In this document: piece after piece, positions 16,956 through 23,373 of the stretch
Position numbering within the stretch: position 1 is the stretch's first letter
Layout: every line of letters begins with the position of its first letter
Origin: Burkholderiaceae bacterium
GTDB taxonomy: Bacteria > Pseudomonadota > Gammaproteobacteria > Burkholderiales > Burkholderiaceae_C
Direction of reading: 5' to 3'
NCBI GenBank assembly: GCA_024235855.1
Contig: JACKLN010000003.1
Coordinates: 310,001 to 374,000 of the forward strand
DNA length: 64,000 bases
Made by a program: the position numbers and the translations under genes
The notes under the pieces: generated by a model
The model's database searches: none
Told to the model about the DNA's origin: nothing
The model's input: the letters and a program-made list of their open reading frames with translations, nothing else

Positions 16956-17326
16956 ACGACTCGGCCTTCAAGAGCCGCGGCGGCCTGCGCCGCATCCTCA
17001 ATGCCGCGCGCTACTCCTGGGCCGGTCTGCGCGCCGCCGTGCGCCACGAGGCGGCCTTCCGGCAGGAGCTGGCGCTGGGCCTGCCGATGATCGTGGTGGC
17101 GCTGTTCGCCGCGCCCTCGCGCTGGGCGGCGCTGGCGATGATCGCCAGCGTGCTGTTCGTCTGGATCGTCGAACTGCTGAACTCCGCGGTGGAGGCGCTG
17201 GCCGATGCGCTCAGCGTGGAACACCACCCGCTGCTCGGCCGCGCGAAGGACCTGGGCAGTGCGGCGGTGATGCTCAGCCTTATGCTGGCCGTGGCCACGT
17301 GGACGGTGGCGCTGTGGCCCGCGTGA
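16952..17326 (+). CDS. dgkA: Diacylglycerol kinase DgkA
   Basis: 124-residue integral membrane kinase that phosphorylates diacylglycerol to phosphatidic acid with ATP. Three membrane helices are visible, and the signature region VELLNSAVEALADAL matches the family E-x-x-N-x-A-x-E core. Length fits the bacterial trimeric DgkA (about 120 residues). ATG 16952 overlaps the kinase stop (ATGA). Its place in the operon next to an EptA-like enzyme is sensible, because phosphoethanolamine transfer from phosphatidylethanolamine releases diacylglycerol that DgkA recycles. Confidence 0.95.
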   Translation: MNDSAFKSRGGLRRILNAARYSWAGLRAAVRHEAAFRQELALGLPMIVVALFAAPSRWAALAMIASVLFVWIVELLNSAVEALADALSVEHHPLLGRAKDLGSAAVMLSLMLAVATWTVALWPA

Positions 17327-17327
17327 C

Positions 17328-17344
17328 CTGAAGCCGGGCTGAAG
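17328..17344. promoter_or_regulatory. CTGAAG direct repeat before the TPR gene
   Basis: CTGAAG-CCGGG-CTGAAG, 14 bases before the TPR gene start and just after dgkA. It is identical in all 17 positions to 14968-14984, suggesting the same response regulator acts here. Its closeness to the start codon means it may repress, or the true start may lie downstream. Confidence 0.6.
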
Positions 17345-17357
17345 TACAGTCCGCCCC

Positions 17358-18713
17358 ATGGGGCAACCGGACCGGCGAGGCCTGCCAACCGGCAGTGGTT
17401 CGGCCGCAGCGCGCGACGCCGTCGACACCGCGCTGTGGCGGATGATGTCGTTCTACGACGTGCCGCTGGCCGACCTGGACGCTGCCCGCGCCGCCGACGA
17501 CGGCTGGTGCCTGCCGCACCTGATGCACGCCGGCTTCCTGCTCAGCCTCACCGAACCGGCCCTGGTGCCCGAGGCCGCCGCGCAATTGCAGGCGGCCGAG
17601 GATCGGTTGCGCCCCGACACCCCGGAGCGCGAGCGTGCCCACCACGCGGCGCTGCAGCAGGTGCTGGAAGGGCGCTGGGCCCAGGCCGGCCGGCTCTGGG
17701 ATCAGCTGCTGCAGGAACACCCGCGCGACGCGCTGGCGCTGCAGTGGGCCCACCTGTGGGACTTCTACCGCGGCGACGCGGCGCAACTGCGTGCGCGACC
17801 GGCCCGCGTGCTGCCCGAATGGGAGGCCGGCGACCCGCTGTACCCCTGCGTGCTCGGCCTCTACGCCTTCGGCCTGGAGGAGAACCACGAGTACGCCGCC
17901 GCCGAGGACATCGGCCGCCAGGCCCTGGCCGTCGACCCGCGCGTGCCCTGGGCCGTGCACGCCGTGGCCCACGTGATGGAGATGCAGGGCCGCTTCGACG
18001 ACGGCTCCGCGTGGCTGCGCCAGCAGCAGGGCCAGTGGGCCGAGGGCAACGGCTTCGCAGTGCACCTGTGGTGGCACAAGGCGCTGTTCCGGCTCGAGGC
18101 CATGGACCTGGCCGGTGTGCTGCGCCTGGTGGACAAGCACCTCAGCGGCGACGCGCTGCAGATCACGCTCAACCGCGTCGATGCCGCCGCCATGCTCTGG
18201 CGGCTGCACCTGCACGGCACCGATGTGGCCGAGCGCTGTGCGCAGCTGGCCGCCGGCTGGGACCTGGCCCCGGCCCACGCCGGCCACTACGCCTTCAACG
18301 ACCTGCACGCGGTGCTGGCGCTGCTGGCCGCCGACGACGTGGCGCGTGCCGAACACTGGGTGGCGCGCTGCGCCCAGCGTGCGCTGGCCGCCGACGACGT
18401 GCGGCGCGACAACCACGCGATGGCGCGCGAGGTGGGCCTGCCGCTGATGCGCGGCATGCTGGCCCTGGCCCGCGGTGACGCCGACGGTGCGGTGGACGCG
18501 CTCTACCCCGCGCGCCAGCAGGCGCAGCGTTTCGGCGGCAGTCATGCACAGCGCGACCTCATCGACCAGACCCTGCTCGCCGCCGCTGCCCGCGGCCAGC
18601 GCCGCGCGCTGGGTCGGGCACTGCTCAACGAACGCCGCATGACCAAGCCGGCCACGCCGCTGACGCGTCACTGGATCGAGCAGCTGGGCGACGGCGAGCA
18701 GGCACGGGCGTGA
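17358..18713 (+). CDS. Tetratricopeptide repeat protein, TTC38 family
   Basis: 451-residue all-alpha protein that resembles the TTC38 family of TPR-like proteins found in bacteria and animals. No signal peptide or membrane segment is present, so it should be cytoplasmic. Helical pairs run through the whole length; typical stretches are CVLGLYAFGLEENHEYAAAE, AVHAVAHVMEMQGRFDDG and HLWWHKALFRLEAMD. The function of bacterial members is not known. The short basic N-terminus (about 1-18) has little in common with the fold, and a start at one of the methionines near residue 29 is possible. A CTGAAG box lies just upstream and the DUF1992 gene overlaps its stop (GTGA). Confidence 0.8.
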   Translation: MGQPDRRGLPTGSGSAAARDAVDTALWRMMSFYDVPLADLDAARAADDGWCLPHLMHAGFLLSLTEPALVPEAAAQLQAAEDRLRPDTPERERAHHAALQQVLEGRWAQAGRLWDQLLQEHPRDALALQWAHLWDFYRGDAAQLRARPARVLPEWEAGDPLYPCVLGLYAFGLEENHEYAAAEDIGRQALAVDPRVPWAVHAVAHVMEMQGRFDDGSAWLRQQQGQWAEGNGFAVHLWWHKALFRLEAMDLAGVLRLVDKHLSGDALQITLNRVDAAAMLWRLHLHGTDVAERCAQLAAGWDLAPAHAGHYAFNDLHAVLALLAADDVARAEHWVARCAQRALAADDVRRDNHAMAREVGLPLMRGMLALARGDADGAVDALYPARQQAQRFGGSHAQRDLIDQTLLAAAARGQRRALGRALLNERRMTKPATPLTRHWIEQLGDGEQARA

Positions 18714-19072
18714 ACGCCGAAGACAAGCGCACCCTGCGCCTGCAGCTGCAGGACGATCACATCGGCCAGGCCCTGCGCGACAGCGAGGCCACCGGCGAAC
18801 TGCGCAGCGCGCCCAGCTGGGGCAAGCCGCTGGCGGCGGCCGATGGCTGGGACGAGACGCCGGTCGAACTGCGCCAGCCCTTCAAGATCCTGAAGGACGC
18901 CGGCGTGGTGCCGCCGGAGGTGGAGGTGATGCGCGAGATCACGGCGCTCGAACGCGAGCTGGCCGCGACCGTCGATGCCGCCACGCAGCGCGCGCTGATG
19001 CAGCGCATCGCCGAGAAGCGCCAGCACCTGGCGCTGCGGCTGGAGAAGCTGCGTCATTCCGGCAGCCTTTAG
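18710..19072 (+). CDS. DUF1992 (DnaJC28-like) domain protein
   Basis: 120-residue soluble protein with the DUF1992 domain, named for its similarity to DNAJC28: DDHIGQALRDSEATGEL, then PSWGKPL and ELRQPFKILKDAGVVPPEVE. It has no J domain. The C-terminal half (about 75-118) is a charged helix that may form a coiled coil. GTG 18710 overlaps the TPR stop, so the two proteins are probably made together. Function unknown. Confidence 0.83.
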   Translation: MNAEDKRTLRLQLQDDHIGQALRDSEATGELRSAPSWGKPLAAADGWDETPVELRQPFKILKDAGVVPPEVEVMREITALERELAATVDAATQRALMQRIAEKRQHLALRLEKLRHSGSL

Positions 19073-19123
19073 ACTCCGGGCCCTTTTTCCTCGCCGCGGC
19101 GGCCCGCGGAATCCGTTCCCCGC

Positions 19124-19699
19124 ATGGAAGCCTTCCTCGTCTCCACCGGCATCGTCGCCCTCGGCGAAATGGGCGACAAGACGCAGCTGCTGGCGCTGTT
19201 GCTGGCCGCCCGCTTTCGCCGGCCCTGGCCCATCGTCGCCGGCATCCTGGTGGCCACGCTGGCCAACCATGCCGCCGCCGGCCTGGTGGGCGGCTGGATC
19301 GCCGCCTGGCTGGGGCCGGACCTGCTGCGCTGGGTGGTCGGCGGCGGCTTCGTGGCGATGGCGGCGTGGATGCTGATTCCCGACAAGGTCGACGACGACG
19401 ACGCCACGCCGGGGCGCCTGCGCTTCGGTGTCTTCGGCACCACGGTGGTGGCCTTCTTCCTGGCCGAGATGGGCGACAAGACGCAGGTCGCCACCGTGGC
19501 GCTGGCGGCGCGCTTCAGCGACCTGTGGGCGGTGGTGGCCGGCACCACGCTGGGCATGATGCTGGCCAACGTGCCGGCGGTGTTCCTGGGCGACCGCGTG
19601 GCGCGGGCGGTGCCGATGCGCCTGGTGCACGGCGTCAGCGCGCTGATCTTCGCCGTGCTGGGCGCGTTGACGTTGCTGAACGTCGGTCAGCTGTTCTGA
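19124..19699 (+). CDS. GDT1/TMEM165 family (UPF0016) cation transporter
   Basis: 191-residue inner-membrane protein made of two homologous halves, each with the family motif E-x-G-D-K-T: EMGDKTQ at 15-21 and EMGDKTQ at 116-122. About six membrane helices are present, and an acidic linker (DKVDDDDATPG, 88-98) joins the halves. Relatives move Mn2+ or Ca2+ against H+, usually outward in bacteria. The start ATG 19124 is only 51 bases after the DUF1992 stop, leaving no room for a manganese riboswitch. The last 13 bases overlap the convergent histidine kinase gene. Confidence 0.9.
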   Translation: MEAFLVSTGIVALGEMGDKTQLLALLLAARFRRPWPIVAGILVATLANHAAAGLVGGWIAAWLGPDLLRWVVGGGFVAMAAWMLIPDKVDDDDATPGRLRFGVFGTTVVAFFLAEMGDKTQVATVALAARFSDLWAVVAGTTLGMMLANVPAVFLGDRVARAVPMRLVHGVSALIFAVLGALTLLNVGQLF

Positions 19700-21042
19700 C
19701 GCGGCGTGACCCGCACGCGCAGGCCACCCAGGGCCGGCGACGCATCGACCTCGATGGCCAGCCGCTCGCGTTCGGCGATGCGTCGCACGATGGACCAGCC
19801 CAGGCCGCTGCCCGCCGCACCACTGGCCGTGGCGGTATCGGCGCGGTAGAAGCGCTGGCCCAGGTGTGCGCGCGCGTCGGCGTCCAGGCCCGGCCCGCCG
19901 TCTTCCACCGTCAGCGTGCCGTCGGTGGCCAAGGCCACGCGCACCTCGGCCCCGGGCGGGCTGTAGCGCAGCGCGTTGTCCACCAGATTGCGCAGCAGCA
20001 CGCCCAGCAACGTCTCGTCTGCGGGCACGAGGCAGGTGGCAGGTGATTCCAGCCCCAGGGTCTGCTGGCGCGCCAATGCCGCTGGCGCGAGATCGGCCAC
20101 GGTGCGGCGCGCCAACGCGGCCAGGTCGGTCGGCGTGCCATCGGCGCGCGCAACGCCCGTCGATTCCACCCGCGCCAGCACCAGCAGCTGCGCCACCAGC
20201 CGCGTGGCGCGGTCGCAGCCGGCCAGCACCGACTGCAGCGCGTGCCGGCGCTCGGCGTCGTCTCGCGCGCCCCCGGCCACCTGGGCCTGGGCGCGGATGG
20301 CGGCGATCGGCGTGCGCAGCTCGTGCGCCGCGTCGGCGGTAAAGCGGCGCTCGCCGTCGATCAGCGTGGCGATACGCGTGAACAGGCCGTCGAGCGCGTC
20401 CAGCATCGGCCGCATCTCGGTCGGTGCGTCGGGCGCGCCCACGGGCGTCACGTCGCCGGGCGCGCGGGCGGCCAGCGTGCGGCCCAGTCGGCGCAGCGGC
20501 GCCAGGCCACCGTGCACGCCCCAGGCCACGGCCAGCGCCAGCACCGGCAGCGCCAGCGCCAGCGGCCACAGCGTGCCGCGCAGCACGGCGCGCAGCACGG
20601 CGCCGCGCGCGTGTTCGTGCTCGCCGACGTAGACCCGCACGTCGCTTTCCGCGCCGCGCGCCACGAACACCCGCCACGGTTCGCCGTCGATGCGCACGCG
20701 CGCGAAGCCGTGGTCGGTGCGCGCACCGGCGGCCACCATCGGCTGCACCGGCGCGTTGGCCGAGCGGCGCACCAGCCGGTCCTCGTGGAACACCTGGAAG
20801 GCCACGCGCGGTGCGTAACGGTGCAGCACCGGCGACTCCGGCACCTCGTCGTCGTCGTCCTCGTGGAAATCCGCAGCCTGCACCACCAGCAGCGCCGCCG
20901 CCTGGGCCAGGTGGCCGTCGAAGAGCTCGTCGAGCTCGTGGCGCACGTCGATCCAGGTGTAGACGGCCGCGCCGAGCCAGGTGAGGCCGACCAGCGCCAT
21001 CACCAGCACCAGCAGGCGGCGCGCCAGCGAGGGCCTGCTCAC
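19687..21042 (-). CDS. qseC: Sensor histidine kinase, QseC type, of the SHP cytochrome operon
   Basis: 451-residue membrane kinase. Membrane segment 1 is at about 8-28, a periplasmic sensor at about 29-158, segment 2 at about 159-178, and a HAMP-like stretch follows. The H-box is canonical (FTADAAHELRTPIAAI), with N-box LLRNLVDNALRYSPPG and G-boxes DGGPGLD and GSGLGWSIV. An acidic patch HEDDDDE lies in the sensor near residue 63, a possible metal-binding spot. It overlaps the regulator gene by 4 nt and is the last gene of the minus-strand cytochrome operon. QseBC-type pairs are a known companion of SHP/di-heme cytochrome genes; the signal is not known. Confidence 0.9.
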   Translation of the reverse strand: MSRPSLARRLLVLVMALVGLTWLGAAVYTWIDVRHELDELFDGHLAQAAALLVVQAADFHEDDDDEVPESPVLHRYAPRVAFQVFHEDRLVRRSANAPVQPMVAAGARTDHGFARVRIDGEPWRVFVARGAESDVRVYVGEHEHARGAVLRAVLRGTLWPLALALPVLALAVAWGVHGGLAPLRRLGRTLAARAPGDVTPVGAPDAPTEMRPMLDALDGLFTRIATLIDGERRFTADAAHELRTPIAAIRAQAQVAGGARDDAERRHALQSVLAGCDRATRLVAQLLVLARVESTGVARADGTPTDLAALARRTVADLAPAALARQQTLGLESPATCLVPADETLLGVLLRNLVDNALRYSPPGAEVRVALATDGTLTVEDGGPGLDADARAHLGQRFYRADTATASGAAGSGLGWSIVRRIAERERLAIEVDASPALGGLRVRVTPRQNS

Positions 21043-21710
21043 GTGCCGCCGCCGTCGGCCGACAGCAGGTAGCCCACGCCGCGCACGGTCTGGATCAGGC
21101 CGGGGCCGAGCTTGCGTCGCAGGTGGTGCACGTGCACCTCCACCGCGTTGCTGTCGACCTCGGTGCCCCAGCCGTAGAGCCGCTGCTCCAGCTGTTCGCG
21201 GCTGAGCACGCGGCCGGCGTCGAGCATCAGCGCGTGCAGCAGGTCGAATTCGCGGGTGGACAGGCTCACGGGCGCACCGCCCAGCGTGACCGTGCGCGCC
21301 GCCGGGTCCAGCGACACGCCACCGGCGTGCAGCGTGGCGTCGGCCTGACCGTGCGCGCGGCGCACCAGGGCGCGCAGGCGGGCGGCCAGCTCGTCCAGGT
21401 CCACCGGCTTGACCACGTAGTCGTCGGCGCCGAGGTCCAGGCCACGGATGCGGTCGGGCACCGCGTCGCGGGCGGTGAGCACCAGCACCGGCAGCGTGAC
21501 GCCGGCGCGGCGCACGCTGGCCAGCACGTCCAGGCCGTCGCGCCGGGGCAGGCCCAGGTCGAGCACCGCGGCGGCGTAGGGTTCAGCGCGCAGTTCCCGC
21601 TCGGCCGCGGCGCCGTCGCGCACCCAGTCCACCTGGCAGCCGGCCTGGCGCAGGCCGGCGCGCAGGGCGTCACCGAGCAGCGGGTCGTCTTCGGCGAGCA
21701 GGATGCGCAT
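21039..21710 (-). CDS. qseB: OmpR-family response regulator, QseB type
   Basis: 223-residue response regulator with receiver residues Glu7-Asp8-Asp9, phospho-acceptor Asp51 (VLDLGLPRRDG), Thr79 (LTARD) and Lys101 (YVVKPVD). The C-terminal winged helix has VEVHVHHLRRKLG and VRGVGYLL. It starts 9 bases after the cytochrome b stop and overlaps the kinase start by 4 nt. Likely target: the CTTAGG/CTTAAG repeat at 23357-23373 at the head of the operon, so the pair would control its own transcription. Confidence 0.92.
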   Translation of the reverse strand: MRILLAEDDPLLGDALRAGLRQAGCQVDWVRDGAAAERELRAEPYAAAVLDLGLPRRDGLDVLASVRRAGVTLPVLVLTARDAVPDRIRGLDLGADDYVVKPVDLDELAARLRALVRRAHGQADATLHAGGVSLDPAARTVTLGGAPVSLSTREFDLLHALMLDAGRVLSREQLEQRLYGWGTEVDSNAVEVHVHHLRRKLGPGLIQTVRGVGYLLSADGGGT

Positions 21711-21719
21711 GTGGTTCAG

Positions 21720-22487
21720 TCAGTCGTCATCTTCGTCGTGGTCGTTGCCCTGGTCGTGCGTGGCGTGCTGGCCGGCCGTCGCCAGATCGCCCGGCGCCGG
21801 CGCGGTCTGCCACTGCCAGGCCCAGAAGCCCAGCACGGCCACCAGCATCAATGCCGCCAGGCTGCGCCAGGCGCTGCGCACACCGTCGGCCGCCGGGCCG
21901 TTCTTGAAGCCGGTGACCATGGCGCGCACCAGGTTCTCGCCATGCAGCCGGTTCGACAGCAGCACCGCCGCCACGTGGGCGATCACCACCGCGAGCATGG
22001 CGTTGCCGGCGAACTCGTGCACCTCTTCCAGCGCTTCCGGGCCGAGCTCGTTGTAGATCGCATAGCCGGTGGCCGTGCTGACGATGGTCAAGCCCAGCAG
22101 CAACAGGATGGCCACGGCCCCCGCCGGGTTGTGGCCGACGTGGTGTTCCGGGTGCCCGGCCACCAGCGACTTGAGGTAGCGCACCACCGCCTGCGGCCCG
22201 CGCACGAAGCTGGCGAAGCGCGCATGCCGGGTGCCAAGCAGGCCCCACAGCAGCCGGAAGGCCACCAGGCCGGCCATGGTGTAGCCGGCGGTCACGTGCA
22301 GCAGCCGCCAGCGCTCGGTCTCGGCCGTGAGGTAGGCGGTGGCGAAGCAGGCCACCATCAACCAGTGGAAGACGCGCACCGGCGCGTCCCAGACGAGGAT
22401 GCGCACGGTGGCGGCGGCACCGGCGGGGCGGGGCTTGTCCCCCGCCTGGCCCGGGCGTTCAGCGGGGGATGCGGATGTCGTGTTCAT
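21720..22487 (-). CDS. Cytochrome b561-type membrane protein of the SHP/DHC cluster
   Basis: 255-residue membrane cytochrome b of the Ni/Fe-hydrogenase b-subunit type. Four or five helices carry candidate heme-ligating histidines: VFHWLMVACFATAY, LLHVTAGYTMAG, LEEVHEFAGNAML and VVIAHVAAVLLSN. It should pass electrons between quinol and the periplasmic c-type cytochromes encoded just upstream. ATG 22487 lies 29 bases inside the di-heme cytochrome gene. The C-terminus (about 236-255) is unusually rich in His, Asp and Glu (QHATHDQGNDHDEDDD) after the last helix and could bind metal; this tail is not needed for the fold. Confidence 0.88.
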   Translation of the reverse strand: MNTTSASPAERPGQAGDKPRPAGAAATVRILVWDAPVRVFHWLMVACFATAYLTAETERWRLLHVTAGYTMAGLVAFRLLWGLLGTRHARFASFVRGPQAVVRYLKSLVAGHPEHHVGHNPAGAVAILLLLGLTIVSTATGYAIYNELGPEALEEVHEFAGNAMLAVVIAHVAAVLLSNRLHGENLVRAMVTGFKNGPAADGVRSAWRSLAALMLVAVLGFWAWQWQTAPAPGDLATAGQHATHDQGNDHDEDDD

Positions 22488-22926
22488 CGTAGAGACCCTG
22501 GTCGGCCTGCCGGTGGCAGGCGCTGCAGTTGGCGGGGCTGCGCACGTCGGCGCGCTGCCAGGTGGAAGCCGGCACCTCGTCGTGCTCACGCACGAACCAG
22601 GCGCTGCGGGTGATGCGGTCCTGCGGCGGCGCGGCGCGCTCGCGCTGCACCTTCCTGTAGGTGCCGGCACGGGTGCTCAGCCAGTCGGCGATGGCCTTCG
22701 TGGTGGCGGCGTCCAGCGACGCGTCGACACCGAAGTGCTTGTCCAGCCCGCCCATCAGGCGCTGCCAGGATTCGGCCGGCAGCAGCGCCGGCGGGTAGGC
22801 CACGTGGCAGGCGGCGCACTCGGCCTTGTAGGCGGCCGACAGTTCCTGCCGTGGCAGGTCGGCGCGCGCGTTCGCGGCGGCCAGCGCCAGGACCGTGCCC
22901 AGCAGCGGGATCATCCAACGCGTCAT
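22459..22926 (-). CDS. Di-heme cytochrome c (DHC)
   Basis: 155-residue periplasmic cytochrome with a signal peptide (cleavage near ANARA, about residue 22) and two heme c sites: CAACH at 37-41 and CSACH at 134-138. The spacing, the ASWQR-like helix after the first site (PAESWQRLMGGLDKHFG) and the gene order match the DHC family, the usual electron donor of SHP. ATG 22926 overlaps the SHP stop (ATGA). Its C-terminal codons overlap the cytochrome b start. Confidence 0.9.
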   Translation of the reverse strand: MTRWMIPLLGTVLALAAANARADLPRQELSAAYKAECAACHVAYPPALLPAESWQRLMGGLDKHFGVDASLDAATTKAIADWLSTRAGTYRKVQRERAAPPQDRITRSAWFVREHDEVPASTWQRADVRSPANCSACHRQADQGLYDEHDIRIPR

Positions 22927-23342
22927 GGCTTGACCTCCATCAGCCAGGCCAGCACGTCGGCCTTCTCGGCGGCCGAGCACTCGCGGCTCAGCACGTCCTT
23001 GCAGTTGCGGCGGAACCACTTCTCCACCTTGGCCGCGTCGGTGAAGCGCTGGGCGTTGGCCGCCGGCGCCAGCGGCTCGATGGGCTTGCCGGTGCTGGCA
23101 TGGCGGCCGGTGCCCACCGGCTGGTGGCCGTGGCAGCTGCCGCAGGCCCACTCGCCGCCGTGACGCTGGGTGAAGAAGGCCTGGCCGCGGGTGGCGGAGG
23201 GCGCAGCGCCGGCCTGCGCCTGATAGCCGGCCAGCAGGTCTGCCGGCGTGGCCGCCGCAGCCAGACCAGTCATGCCGGCCAGGGCCAGTGCAAGCCCTGC
23301 GGTGCGGAGGGAAAGGGTGCGTGGTGTGTCCATGCGCCGCAT
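22923..23342 (-). CDS. SHP-type (DUF1924) mono-heme cytochrome c
   Basis: Periplasmic cytochrome of 136-139 residues. ATG 23333 (MDTPRT) and ATG 23342 (MRRMDT) are both possible; neither has a good Shine-Dalgarno. Counting from ATG 23333, the signal peptide ends near residue 28, the single heme site CGSCH is at 64-68, and FRRNCKDVLSREC (107-119) carries Asn110 next to Cys111. SHP (sphaeroides heme protein) is a high-spin cytochrome whose Asn axial ligand leaves on binding O2 or NO; Asn110 is the candidate here and Cys111/Cys119 may form a disulfide. First gene of the five-gene operon. Physiological role of SHP is still debated. Confidence 0.87.
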   Translation of the reverse strand: MRRMDTPRTLSLRTAGLALALAGMTGLAAAATPADLLAGYQAQAGAAPSATRGQAFFTQRHGGEWACGSCHGHQPVGTGRHASTGKPIEPLAPAANAQRFTDAAKVEKWFRRNCKDVLSRECSAAEKADVLAWLMEVKP

Positions 23343-23356
23343 CGTCGCGGCGCCGG

Positions 23357-23373
23357 CTTAGGGCCGTCTTAAG
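23357..23373. promoter_or_regulatory. CTTAGG-N5-CTTAAG direct repeat, QseB/PmrA-type box
   Basis: Two six-base half-sites 11 nt apart (23357-23362 and 23368-23373) lie 15 bases upstream of the cytochrome operon start and overlap the stop codon of the upstream GH13 gene. CTTAA-type direct repeats with this spacing are the known sites of PmrA/QseB regulators. The downstream regulator gene in the same operon is the natural candidate. Confidence 0.55.

Noticed and set aside
19073..19123. Manganese (yybP-ykoY) riboswitch before the GDT1/UPF0016 gene
   Set aside because: Only 51 bases separate the genes and none of the riboswitch conserved sequence is present.
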